A DNA stretch of 64,000 bases from Liminaster sp017519885 (GTDB taxonomy: Bacteria; Bacteroidota; Bacteroidia; Bacteroidales; UBA3663), in assembly GCA_017519885.1 (NCBI GenBank), contig JAFWRO010000055.1, positions 4,484-68,483 on the forward strand, given 5' to 3'. Both the position numbers and the translations under genes were made by a program. A model generated the notes under the pieces. The model was not told where the DNA came from, searched no databases, and saw only the letters and a list, made by a program, of their open reading frames with translations. Of the stretch, positions 1 to 9,027 are shown piece after piece (the stretch's first letter is position 1; every line of letters starts with the position of its first letter).

Positions 1-1
1 G

Positions 2-157
2 GGAGGCCGTGCCAATGTCAAGCACGTCATCTGGCAACCCTACGATGACTATGTCTGCGACCCCGCTCAGGAGGAACAGGGCCTCAATTCCGTTTTCGCC
101 TGCGATACCACTACGCTCCGTATGATCAAGGAACTAAATGCTGACATCTGCAAATGA
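2..157 (+). CDS. C-terminal end of an unrecognised protein (partial)
   Basis: An open frame runs in from the left edge and ends at the TGA at 155-157. It gives about 51 residues, with WQPYDDYVCDP near the middle and MIKELNADICK at the end. The stop overlaps the ATG of the next gene in an ATGA arrangement, so the two are probably translated together. I do not recognise the family from this fragment. Its place in front of a secreted esterase suggests a polysaccharide-related role, but that is inference only. Confidence 0.6.
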   Translation, partial: GGRANVKHVIWQPYDDYVCDPAQEEQGLNSVFACDTTTLRMIKELNADICK

Positions 158-1440
158 AAAAATTCTTAGCACTTTCGTTAGGCCTGCTCTCATTGGCCTT
201 GCAAGCACAGCCCAAAGTAACGCTCGAAGGCGACGACTGGGTGTGGTATGCGCCCGAGACACCTGAACTGACCTTCACCGTAAAGGATTCGCTGCTGAAT
301 CCGCTGGACACCAACATCACTGTGCGTATCACCACCGATACGGGGCTGCCTGTATGTGTGATTTCGCAAAGTGTCAACATTGCGAAAGGCGACAGTGCCC
401 GTCTTTGCATCAATCCCTGCATCGCCACACCAGGCTTCTACCACATCTTTGTCGAAGCCGGAGGGCAGAACATTGTCGACAATGCTTACGAGCAATGGGG
501 AGGACAGGGCCACAAATCTTTCTACACCATCGGCTTTGAACCAGAGAATATCGTATCTCTGCCCGACGCACAGCCCGACTTCCAAGCGTTTTGGGACAAG
601 GCGCGCGCCGAACTTGCTGCCGTGCCCCTCCAACCACAGGTCAAGGAGATAAAGGAAAAGAGTTCTCCGCGCAAGAAGGTATATTCGGCCAAGGTGCTCA
701 GCATCGACAACGATACGGTCCAGGTCTTCTACACCGTACCCGTCACGCGCGACAAGAATGCACGTTTTCCCCTTCATGTGCTCTTCTTAGGATACAGCAG
801 CGACATCTGGGACCTCGACGTTGAAGGACAGGAATATATCGAGGCCATCGTCAGTGTGCGAGGACAGGGGCAGAACAAGCCCAACAACCGCTATGGCGAC
901 TGGATTCAATACGGCCTCGAAAGTCCCGACACCTATTACTATCGCGGAGCCTATCTCGACTGCGTACGAGGCATCGACTACCTCTGCACCCTGCCGCAAG
1001 CCGACACCCGCAACATCTTTGTCGAAGGTGGAAGCCAAGGAGGTGCTTGCAGCATGGCCGTAGCCGCCCTCGACCACCGTATCACCGCAGCCGCCGTCTA
1101 TATCACCTTCATGAGCGACTTCCCCGATTACTTCCAGATCGTGCGTTGGCCTGCCGAACCCATCGAGGCCAAGCAGCACGCCCTCGGCATGAGCAACGCC
1201 GAGATGCTGCGCGTGATGAGTTACTTCGACATCAAGAATCTGGCTCGTTGGATCGAATGCCCGGTCTATATGGCCATCGGTCTGCAAGATCCCACCTGTC
1301 CACCACACACCAACTTCTCGGGCTATAACCTCGTGCGCACACCCAAGCAATACCGCATCTTCCGCGACTACGGTCATCACGTCAACTACGACATCTGGAA
1401 TCCCACCATGTGGGAATGGTTCGCACGTTGGAGGAAATAA
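154..1440 (+). CDS. Secreted acetyl-xylan-esterase / cephalosporin-C-deacetylase-type hydrolase
   Basis: A 428-residue alpha/beta hydrolase of the AXE1 type, expected to remove acetyl groups from decorated plant polysaccharides outside the cytoplasm. It starts with a type I signal peptide (LALSLGLLSLALQAQ). An N-terminal beta domain of about 125 residues precedes the hydrolase fold. The nucleophile elbow GGSQGG places the serine at 294. Asp379 in GLQDPTCPP and His408 in YGHHVNY complete a plausible triad, and the VSVRGQGQN and YYYRGAYLD motifs are typical of the family. The ATG overlaps the previous stop, so it lies in an operon. Acetylated mannan is a possible substrate given the loci downstream, but substrate cannot be read from the sequence. 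Confidence 0.85.
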   Translation: MKKFLALSLGLLSLALQAQPKVTLEGDDWVWYAPETPELTFTVKDSLLNPLDTNITVRITTDTGLPVCVISQSVNIAKGDSARLCINPCIATPGFYHIFVEAGGQNIVDNAYEQWGGQGHKSFYTIGFEPENIVSLPDAQPDFQAFWDKARAELAAVPLQPQVKEIKEKSSPRKKVYSAKVLSIDNDTVQVFYTVPVTRDKNARFPLHVLFLGYSSDIWDLDVEGQEYIEAIVSVRGQGQNKPNNRYGDWIQYGLESPDTYYYRGAYLDCVRGIDYLCTLPQADTRNIFVEGGSQGGACSMAVAALDHRITAAAVYITFMSDFPDYFQIVRWPAEPIEAKQHALGMSNAEMLRVMSYFDIKNLARWIECPVYMAIGLQDPTCPPHTNFSGYNLVRTPKQYRIFRDYGHHVNYDIWNPTMWEWFARWRK

Positions 1441-1487
1441 AATCATCCCAACTTCATTGTTATTCGCTAATTGTTAATTGATTGTTC

Positions 1488-2639
1488 ATGGTATTTGAAA
1501 AAATAGAATTCGAGCAACTTCAAGCCTGGGCAGAAGTGGCAACATTTGCCCCTATCCACGGTTCCACCGAACGGCACATCATCCTTCACGTCAAGGATGG
1601 CCTCGGCCGTTTTGAAATCCAAATGGATGAATTGCAAAAGGCTTATTCACTGATACTCGAAAAACACACTGATGCCAAGGTCGTGATGCGGCGCTATCTG
1701 CTCAGCGACATTGCCAACCAGGCGCCTATCCTACAGGCACAACTGCAACGCGAAGGCAGCGACAAAGGTGCTGTCTCGATGATCGGACAACCGCCCCTCG
1801 ATGGCTCAAAGATTGCACTTTGGTTCTATTTGGTCGAAGGTCTCGAGGTTTCCTATGCTGAAAATCTTACCACCACCTCACACAACGGATACCGTCATTA
1901 TTGGAGCACCAACTGGCAATCGACCTCAGGTGGTTCCAACACGCAGACTCGAGAGATTCTCGAAGGTTACGAGGCACAACTTCGCCACGCCGACCTCAAC
2001 CTGGCCGACAACTGCCTGCGCACATGGTTCTTCATCCGCGATGTCGATACCAACTACAAGGGAATGGTCGAAGCCCGCTGCAACAACTTCACCATGCAGC
2101 ACCTGACACCCGACACCCACTATATCGCCAGCACAGGCATCGGTGGACAACCCATCCAGACGCAAAGCCGTGTGCAGATGGATGCCTACGCCGCCCAGGG
2201 GCTTCGACCCGAACAGCAGCGTTATCTCTACGCACCCACCCACCTCAATTCGACTTATCAGTATGGCGTAACCTTCGAACGCGGCACAGCTATCCAGTAT
2301 GGTGACCGCCGTCACTTGATCATCAGCGGCACAGCCAGCATCAACAATCGTGGCGAAGTGATCAACCTCGGCGACGTCAAGGCACAGGCTGCCCGTATGC
2401 TCGAAAATATCGAAACCCTGCTCAAAGAAGGCGGAGCCACGCTCGACGACATTGTGCAGTCCATCGTCTATCTGCGCGACGTGGCAGACTACCACCTCGT
2501 CAACCAATATCTTGCCGAACGTCTGCCTTCGACACCCCGCATCATCACCCTTGCTCCAGTCTGCCGCCCGGCATGGCTCATCGAGATGGAATGCATCGCC
2601 ATCATCCCTGCCACAGATGCCCGCTACAACAATTTCTAA
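1488..2639 (+). CDS. Two-domain Rid (YjgF/YER057c)-like protein
   Basis: A 383-residue cytoplasmic protein with no signal peptide. The C-terminal 120 or so residues match the Rid fold, with RMLENIETLLKEGGATLDDI, then SIVYLRDVADYHLVNQYLAE and a last strand near WLIEMECIAII. The N-terminal two thirds resemble the longer Rid-like proteins related to FkbO/Hyg5 chorismatases, but I cannot see a clear catalytic signature there. Small Rid proteins hydrolyse reactive enamines and imines; whether this long form does so is unknown. I chose the ATG at 1488 over a TTG two codons upstream. It follows the esterase by 47 bp of AT-rich DNA and precedes a 314-bp gap, so it probably ends its operon. Confidence 0.7.
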   Translation: MVFEKIEFEQLQAWAEVATFAPIHGSTERHIILHVKDGLGRFEIQMDELQKAYSLILEKHTDAKVVMRRYLLSDIANQAPILQAQLQREGSDKGAVSMIGQPPLDGSKIALWFYLVEGLEVSYAENLTTTSHNGYRHYWSTNWQSTSGGSNTQTREILEGYEAQLRHADLNLADNCLRTWFFIRDVDTNYKGMVEARCNNFTMQHLTPDTHYIASTGIGGQPIQTQSRVQMDAYAAQGLRPEQQRYLYAPTHLNSTYQYGVTFERGTAIQYGDRRHLIISGTASINNRGEVINLGDVKAQAARMLENIETLLKEGGATLDDIVQSIVYLRDVADYHLVNQYLAERLPSTPRIITLAPVCRPAWLIEMECIAIIPATDARYNNF

Positions 2640-2953
2640 CCCACATAGCATTACATAGAGAGATTATTCTCTGCATTGGAAAAAACATCGAAGAGTTGAT
2701 ATTTGTATATACCATATTGTACTATTTTGGCAATATTTTTGCTTTTAGCCCACAAATGTGTTAAAATTGTTAAAAGAAAATGTTAAATTTATGGTCTTTA
2801 TTCAACCTTTCATAGAAATAGCATATCTTTGCAACGATTTTATACACTAAATGTGTCATTACCTTATCGAATACAACAATTAAAGATGGTTCGTATTTTT
2901 ATTACTCGTTATTTTCATCACAAACTAACATATTTAACTAAAACTACCAATCA
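2640..2953. other. Intergenic region with susC promoter
   Basis: This 314-bp AT-rich gap separates the Rid-like gene from the first susC-like gene. I see no coding frame in it. It holds a TATCTTTG box at 2824-2831, which is about 122 bases ahead of the susC start and implies a leader of roughly 115 bases. A second, weaker TATTTTTG lies at 2734-2741 without a good upstream partner. Confidence 0.6.
2824..2831 (+). promoter_or_regulatory. Candidate -7 box for the first susCD operon
   Basis: TATCTTTG matches the Bacteroidetes sigma-ABfr -7 consensus TAnnTTTG. No good TTTG lies 19-21 bp upstream, so this promoter may need an activator, as is common for Sus-type loci. Confidence 0.55.
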
Positions 2954-5900
2954 ATGAGCAAAACAAGAACCTCTTGGCTTGCAGCGGGCTTGGCCATGCT
3001 GCTTATTAGTGGTGCTCCTGGTTTCGTAGCTCCATGCTTGATGCAGACAGCAGAAGCACAGAGCCAGAAGATTACCGGTACTGTAGTTGACGAGTTTGGT
3101 GACCCCGTTATCGGGGCAAACGTCCGCGTCAAAGGTACTACCATTGGTGCCGTCACTGACATCGACGGCAAGTTCTCATTGGATACTTCCGCTGGATCTG
3201 AACTTGAGATCAGCTTCATCGGTTACGTATCTGAGTCAGTCAAGGCCTCTCCAGGCATGACCGTAACCCTCCGCGAGGACAGCCAGTCACTCGAAGACGT
3301 GGTCGTCATCGGTTACGGTACCATGAAGAAAAAGTTGCTGACCGGTGCCACCGTTCAGGTAAAGGGAGATGACATCTCCAAGCTGAACACTACCAACGCA
3401 CTCGAAGCTATGCAGAGCCAGACCCCTGGTGTACAGATTACCCAGTCGTCCTCGCAGCCTGGTAAGGGCTACAAGGTCTACATCCGTGGTATCGGTACCA
3501 CCGGTGACGCTGCTCCTCTTTACGTCATCGACGGTGTAGCAGGTGGCAACCTTGACGGCATCAACCCCAACGACATCGAAAGCATCGATATCCTGAAGGA
3601 TGCTGCATCGGCAGCCATCTACGGTGCCCGTGCCGCCAACGGTGTGATCCTGGTGACCACCAAGCAGGGCAAGGCCGGCAAGATTGAGCTCAGCTACAAT
3701 GGTGCCATGGGATGGTCGAACGCCTACAAGCGTCCTCAGCTTCTCAATGCACAGCAGTACATGACCATCTTTGACGAGTACAACTTCAACACATCTGGTG
3801 CCAAGATCAATTGGGCCGACTATGTACCACAGGACATCCTGGCCAAGGTCAACGGCGGCTGGGAAGGCACCGACTGGTGGGGGGTTTTCGAGAACAAGAA
3901 TGCCGTACAGCAGAACCACTCACTGACTTTGACCGGTGGTACCGACAGGTCGAAGTTCGCGCTGTCCTACACCTATACCGACAACGAAGGTATCATGGGT
4001 GCAGACATGGCATCCTACTACAATCGTCACACCATCCGCATCAACAGCGATCACGTGCTGTTGAAGGTTAAGGACTTCGATGCCATCACCATCGGTGAGA
4101 ACATCTCGATTGGCTACAACAAGAGCCACGACCTTGCTGAGGACGGCATGTACTGGAGCTATATCCACAGCCTGCTTCAGACCAGCCCACTCCTGCCACA
4201 GTATGCAGAGAATGGCGACATCTATTTCTATCAGAATGTTGACGGCACACCCGCTTACGGTCAGGGCTGGAACCCCTCTATGTTCAACAACCCATGGGAG
4301 AACCTCACCAAGGGTGGCTTCAACTCCTTGGCAGAGAGCCGCAACTTCAATGCCAGCGCTACCGCATTCATCGTTATCCAGCCTATCAAGGGTCTGAGAT
4401 GGCGTACTCAGTTCAACTTCAACTGGGGTGCAGGCGCATACCGCAGCTATGGAGAGCCACGTGCTCCAGCAGAAGGTGCAGCCATTGTCAGCTCCTACAA
4501 CGTCAGCCAGAGCGCTTGGTTGAATACCGGATACTCCATTGAGAACACTCTTACCTATGAACTTCCTGTCATTGCCGGCAACAAGTTCAGCGCAATGGTT
4601 GGTCAGAGCTTCCAGAGCAGCGGTTGGAGTTCGAACATCAATGGCTCCAACAAGGTTGCCTATGGCGAACAGCTCGCTACCTTGAAGGGTTGGGATTCCG
4701 CTTACCTTTCGAACATCAAGCTGGCTGCCGCTACCGACGCCTCCCTTGGTGGCAATCCGAACGATGAGGAGTATCTCGCTTCCTGGTTCGGCCGTCTCAC
4801 CTGGGACTACAAGGAGAAGTACATGGCTACCGCAACCCTGCGTTACGACGGTTCAAGTATCTTCAACGACGGCAACCGCTGGGGCTTCTTCCCATCGGTA
4901 TCCGCAGGTTGGGTAATCACCAACGAGAGCTTCATGGAGAGCACCCAGAGCTGGCTTGACTTCTTCAAGCTTCGTGCTTCCTGGGGCCAGAACGGTAACA
5001 ACCGTATCGCCAAGTACCAGTATCTTGCCACGATTGCACTGTCAGGCTCTGCCAACGACAGCGGCTACAAGTTCGCTTCCGACATGCTGACCAGTACTTC
5101 TGGTACTCCCAATACCGGTGCCTATGCCAACATCGTTCCAAATCCCGACCTCACCTGGGAGACCTCCGAGCAGCTTGACCTCGGTTTCGATGCACGCTTT
5201 ATCAATAACCGCCTCGGCTTGAACTTCGACTGGTACAAGAAGACCACGAAGGACTGGCTTATCACAGGTCCAATGATTGCCGTCCTCGGTACCAATCCTG
5301 CAGCCATCAATGGTGGCGACGTGGAGAATACCGGTGTCGAGATCGCTCTCACCTGGAACGACAAGATCGGCAAGGACTTCAACTACAACATCGGCGTGAA
5401 CTTTGCCACCAACAAGAACGAGGTAACCCGTATCGCCAACGAGAACCACTACATCAATGGTCCTGGCGGTGTCCTCTCACAGGGTACCGAGTACGTTTAC
5501 CGTGCAGAGGAAGGCAAGCCCATCGGCTACTTCTTCGGTATGTCGTACAGCGGCATCTGGCAGAATCAGGCTGAGATCGACGCAGCCCGTGCCGCCGGCA
5601 AGGCTGTCCTTGACAATGCACAGCCTGGCGACTGCATCTGGGACGACTGGAACAACGATGGCGTGATCACCTACGCAGAAGGCTCGATCACCGACCGCCA
5701 TGAGATTGGTAATCCTAACCCCGACATCACGCTTGGTGTCAACCTTGGCATGTCCTGGAAGGGCTTTGACTTCGCAGTCAGCGGTGCCGGTGCATTCGGC
5801 ATGCAGATCATGCGTTCCTACCGTTCGTTCGGCGACGATCCCGACCAGAACTACGATACCACTATCCTGAACCGCTGGCATGGCGAAGGCACCTCGAATT

Positions 5901-6214
5901 CCGAGCCACGCATCTCCGCTACCGGTCACCAGAACACCATCTGGGTATCTACCCGCTACATGGAGGATGCCGACTACTTCAAGATCAAGAACGTAACCCT
6001 CGGTTACGACTTCAAGAAGATCTGGAAGTCCTGCCCATTGCAGCAGCTCCGCTTCTATGTTCAGGCTCAGAACCTCTACACATTCACCGGTTACACCGGT
6101 CTTGACCCTGAGGTAGGTAACACTGCCGGTGGTTCTGGCTGGGCATCCGGTATCGACCTCGGTCTCTACCCGACCTCTCGTACATATATGGTTGGTGCAA
6201 GTATTAAATTCTAA
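2954..6214 (+). CDS. SusC/RagA-family TonB-dependent outer membrane transporter
   Basis: A 1086-residue outer-membrane barrel that imports oligosaccharides with a SusD partner. A signal peptide ends near residue 35. It is followed by a carboxypeptidase-regulatory-like domain (about 38-115, GTVVDEFGDPVIGANV), the SusC signature region around VVVIGYGTMKKKLLTGA, and the plug domain (LYVIDGVAGG, DIESIDILKDAASAAIYGARAANGV split over two motifs). The barrel ends with the aromatic strand MVGASIKF. There is no N-terminal STN domain, so it is not an obvious anti-sigma-coupled receptor. The susD-like gene follows after 14 bp. The substrate is not evident from the sequence. The lipoprotein third gene carries a module also found in the downstream mannan locus, which hints at a related glycan. 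Confidence 0.95.
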   Translation: MSKTRTSWLAAGLAMLLISGAPGFVAPCLMQTAEAQSQKITGTVVDEFGDPVIGANVRVKGTTIGAVTDIDGKFSLDTSAGSELEISFIGYVSESVKASPGMTVTLREDSQSLEDVVVIGYGTMKKKLLTGATVQVKGDDISKLNTTNALEAMQSQTPGVQITQSSSQPGKGYKVYIRGIGTTGDAAPLYVIDGVAGGNLDGINPNDIESIDILKDAASAAIYGARAANGVILVTTKQGKAGKIELSYNGAMGWSNAYKRPQLLNAQQYMTIFDEYNFNTSGAKINWADYVPQDILAKVNGGWEGTDWWGVFENKNAVQQNHSLTLTGGTDRSKFALSYTYTDNEGIMGADMASYYNRHTIRINSDHVLLKVKDFDAITIGENISIGYNKSHDLAEDGMYWSYIHSLLQTSPLLPQYAENGDIYFYQNVDGTPAYGQGWNPSMFNNPWENLTKGGFNSLAESRNFNASATAFIVIQPIKGLRWRTQFNFNWGAGAYRSYGEPRAPAEGAAIVSSYNVSQSAWLNTGYSIENTLTYELPVIAGNKFSAMVGQSFQSSGWSSNINGSNKVAYGEQLATLKGWDSAYLSNIKLAAATDASLGGNPNDEEYLASWFGRLTWDYKEKYMATATLRYDGSSIFNDGNRWGFFPSVSAGWVITNESFMESTQSWLDFFKLRASWGQNGNNRIAKYQYLATIALSGSANDSGYKFASDMLTSTSGTPNTGAYANIVPNPDLTWETSEQLDLGFDARFINNRLGLNFDWYKKTTKDWLITGPMIAVLGTNPAAINGGDVENTGVEIALTWNDKIGKDFNYNIGVNFATNKNEVTRIANENHYINGPGGVLSQGTEYVYRAEEGKPIGYFFGMSYSGIWQNQAEIDAARAAGKAVLDNAQPGDCIWDDWNNDGVITYAEGSITDRHEIGNPNPDITLGVNLGMSWKGFDFAVSGAGAFGMQIMRSYRSFGDDPDQNYDTTILNRWHGEGTSNSEPRISATGHQNTIWVSTRYMEDADYFKIKNVTLGYDFKKIWKSCPLQQLRFYVQAQNLYTFTGYTGLDPEVGNTAGGSGWASGIDLGLYPTSRTYMVGASIKF

Positions 6215-6228
6215 TTCGACAACAAGTT

Positions 6229-8190
6229 ATGAAGAAATATATTTTATCATCGTTAGCTGTTTTGTCAGCAGCCACCGTGTTTACATCTTGCAACGACATG
6301 CTGGACACGGAACCACGTGTGACCGAGTTGACCCAGGCTACCTTCCCCGGCAAGCCTGCAGATGTTGAAGCCCTGAATGCAGCAACCTACAGTATCATGA
6401 ATACGATGGGCGGCGGCGACTCCGATGGCCAGAACATCTTCTTCTGGTGGGAAGTAATGTCCGACAACTGCTACGGCAGTGGCGGTCTGCAGGACGACAA
6501 GGTCAAGTCCCTCCATCATCTCGTGGAGCAGAATGTCAACCAGTACCAGACACCCTTCATCCTTCTCTATGGCGGCATCTCGCGTGCCAACAACCAGATC
6601 GAGACCATCGACAACGTGCCCTGGAAGGAAAATCAGAAGAGTCAGCGCGACCAGCTTCTCGGCGAGGCCTTCTTCATGCGCGGCCTCTATACCCTCTGGC
6701 TCACCCAGCTGTTCGGCGATGTGCCCCTGATCACCTCCACCACCATTACCGAGGAGATGCAGGAGCAGGTAAGTGCCGAGGAGGTCATCTACCCGCAGAT
6801 CCTTTCGGACTTCGTTTCCGCCATGAACCTCATGAACACCGAGAAGAAATCGGGCCATGCCAACAAGTTCGTTGCCGAGGCATTCATGGCACGTGCATAC
6901 ATGTTCTGGGCAGGCTTCTACAAGAATATCGGAGAGCTTGCTACAGGCTCGGTTCCTGCCATCAATCTCGTGGAGCAGGAAGGCTGCACCGGCGGCTCCC
7001 TCTCAAAGGATGACGTTGTCAACGGACTGAAGGACATCATTTCCAGTGGCGGTTACCAGCTTTGCGAGGACTACCGCTCGCTCTGGCAGTACTCCAACAG
7101 CCTCCTCTGGCAGGAGACTCAGGACGGCGGCGGCATTGTACGCGTTGACACCACCTGGACCGCCGACCACAAGAAGATCGAGAAGCTGGATACGGTACGC
7201 ACAGGCCATGGATACGAGTTCATCAAGGACATGAAGAAGGAGAACTGCTTCGACATGCCAGGCATGGGCAACGGCAACACCGAGGAGCTCTTCCAGATCC
7301 AGTTCATGAATGCCTCTGCATGGGCCATCGGCGGCACCTACAATGCACAGCGTATGTATTCGAACTACATCTCGGTATTCTGGGGTCTTCGCAACGGCGC
7401 CTCCAACCAGAACGGCGACCGCAACCTGACCTACCCATTCAACCAGGGTTGGGGCCAGGGCACTCCTTCCTGCAACATCTGGGACGACTGGACCGATGCC
7501 GAGCGCACCGGCAACTACACCGACCTCCGCAAGAAGGCTTCGTTGATCGACCTCGACAACGAGCTCGTACAGTACACCTACGAGAAGGACGACTGCGAGG
7601 AGTCTGGCTATTCAGTAAAGAAGTATGCCGAAGTCAACCTTGACGCCTGCAATGCCAACAACGACACATGGTGGTCGATGTGCGAAGGCTATACCGGCAG
7701 CTCGCTCGATAACAGGATGCAGGGCGACCACTTCGAGGATTTCTACCTGATGCGCTATGCCGACGTCCTGCTGATGGCCACCGAGCTCACGGGCGATGCC
7801 TCCTACATGAATCAGGTTCAGGCCCGCGCAGGCGTTCCTCAGACAGGTTATTCCCTCAAGGCCGTTCAGGACGAGCGCCGCTGGGAGTTCGCATTCGAGG
7901 GACTTCGCTTCAACGACATGCGCCGCTGGACCGGAAACAATCCTACCGAGAATTCCTACGCACCCAAGGCACTTCAGGCCCAGCAGGGCAAGAAGATCGT
8001 CTGCCTCGGCCAGAAGTCCAACAAGCGCACCATGGAGCACATGACCTCATCTTGGACACAGCGCTACATCGCCACCAACGGCTTCCTGGCAAAGCCCCAG
8101 GAGCAGATCTCCCTTATGAATGGCAAGCTCATCCAGAACCCGGGCTGGGATGCCACCGATGCTACAACTCAATATAAAGTTCTTTATTAA
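6229..8190 (+). CDS. SusD/RagB-family glycan-binding lipoprotein
   Basis: A 653-residue surface lipoprotein that forms the lid on the SusC barrel and binds the incoming sugar. The lipobox is VFTSC, followed by NDMLDTEP, the usual SusD start. A TPR-like helical part is seen in LLGEAFFMRGLYTLWLTQLFG and in KFVAEAFMARAYMFWAGFY, and the C-terminal SusD domain holds DFYLMRYADVLLMATEL and DERRWEFAFEGLRFNDMRRW. It lies 14 bp after susC and 14 bp before the next lipoprotein, so the three are one operon. Confidence 0.95.
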   Translation: MKKYILSSLAVLSAATVFTSCNDMLDTEPRVTELTQATFPGKPADVEALNAATYSIMNTMGGGDSDGQNIFFWWEVMSDNCYGSGGLQDDKVKSLHHLVEQNVNQYQTPFILLYGGISRANNQIETIDNVPWKENQKSQRDQLLGEAFFMRGLYTLWLTQLFGDVPLITSTTITEEMQEQVSAEEVIYPQILSDFVSAMNLMNTEKKSGHANKFVAEAFMARAYMFWAGFYKNIGELATGSVPAINLVEQEGCTGGSLSKDDVVNGLKDIISSGGYQLCEDYRSLWQYSNSLLWQETQDGGGIVRVDTTWTADHKKIEKLDTVRTGHGYEFIKDMKKENCFDMPGMGNGNTEELFQIQFMNASAWAIGGTYNAQRMYSNYISVFWGLRNGASNQNGDRNLTYPFNQGWGQGTPSCNIWDDWTDAERTGNYTDLRKKASLIDLDNELVQYTYEKDDCEESGYSVKKYAEVNLDACNANNDTWWSMCEGYTGSSLDNRMQGDHFEDFYLMRYADVLLMATELTGDASYMNQVQARAGVPQTGYSLKAVQDERRWEFAFEGLRFNDMRRWTGNNPTENSYAPKALQAQQGKKIVCLGQKSNKRTMEHMTSSWTQRYIATNGFLAKPQEQISLMNGKLIQNPGWDATDATTQYKVLY

Positions 8191-8204
8191 AACAAGCTAT
8201 CGAT

Positions 8205-8939
8205 ATGAAAAAGATATTTTTCCTTCTTGCCGCAGCATGTGCGCTTGTAGCCTGCGATCCCGTACAGGAAGACATCGCCAATGATGGACACATCACCCTT
8301 GATGAGCTCGTGGCCAAAACTACTGTCACCGTCGACAAGGCTGCCAGTGGCCAGAACGGCAACGTCATCAGCTGCTCGACCGCCGCTCCTGTCAATGCGA
8401 AGTGGGATATTGGCGGCAAGGAATTCATCGGCAATTTCGCCAAGAAGAAGATGAAGCTCGGCGAGTACAACGTCATCCTCACCGCCATCTGTGCCGACGG
8501 CACCGAACTGACTTCACAGTTCCCCGTATCTTGCCAGGAGATCACCGATCCTCTCCAGAAGTTCTGGATCTATGGTGAGGATCCTGAAAAGGAACCTGCA
8601 TTCAGTGTTGGAGGCTGGGACGCTGCACCACTGCGCTTCAGCTCCAGCGAAGGCCAGCACTTCCCCACCCTCTCCGACGACGTGTATTTCGGCTTCAAGA
8701 CCCTCATCGTCGATATCAAGGAGGCCAGCGAAGGCTGCATGGCCCGTGTCCAGAACGGATGGTGGAGCAGCGTCTATGCCGAGAACATCCCGTTGACTAC
8801 AGGCATGAAGTGGGAGGTCCAGCTCACCGAGCAAATCGCCAAGGAGTGCGCCAAGGGTAACGGCGGCGAAGGTCGCGACCTCAACCTCCTCATCACCAAC
8901 GGCAACGCTACCTTCTCCAGTGTTTATTATGAGGAATAA
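8205..8939 (+). CDS. Surface lipoprotein with a C-terminal carbohydrate-binding-like module
   Basis: A 244-residue lipoprotein (LVAC, then DPVQEDI), third gene of the first Sus operon, in the place of SusE/F or a surface glycan-binding protein. Residues about 30-115 form a small beta domain. Residues about 120-244 resemble modules found twice in the lipoprotein at 23517-25874 and twice inside the GH26 enzyme at 25899-28043: a FWIYG start, a central Q/V-x-G-x-W stretch, and a LNLLITNGNATFSSV end. I infer glycan binding from position and module sharing. A strong terminator follows within 30 bp. Confidence 0.75.
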   Translation: MKKIFFLLAAACALVACDPVQEDIANDGHITLDELVAKTTVTVDKAASGQNGNVISCSTAAPVNAKWDIGGKEFIGNFAKKKMKLGEYNVILTAICADGTELTSQFPVSCQEITDPLQKFWIYGEDPEKEPAFSVGGWDAAPLRFSSSEGQHFPTLSDDVYFGFKTLIVDIKEASEGCMARVQNGWWSSVYAENIPLTTGMKWEVQLTEQIAKECAKGNGGEGRDLNLLITNGNATFSSVYYEE

Positions 8940-8967
8940 TCACCAGGTGTCGGTATAAATCATCAAT

Positions 8968-9001
8968 GGGCTGACTTAATCAAATGAGTCAGCCCTTTTA
9001 T
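8968..9001 (+). terminator. Rho-independent terminator of the first Sus operon
   Basis: A perfect 9-bp stem (GGGCTGACT with AGTCAGCCC, arms 8968-8976 and 8987-8995) with a 10-base loop is followed by TTTTA. Confidence 0.85.
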
Positions 9002-9027
9002 GCTTTTAGAATATGTTTTGTTAGAGT

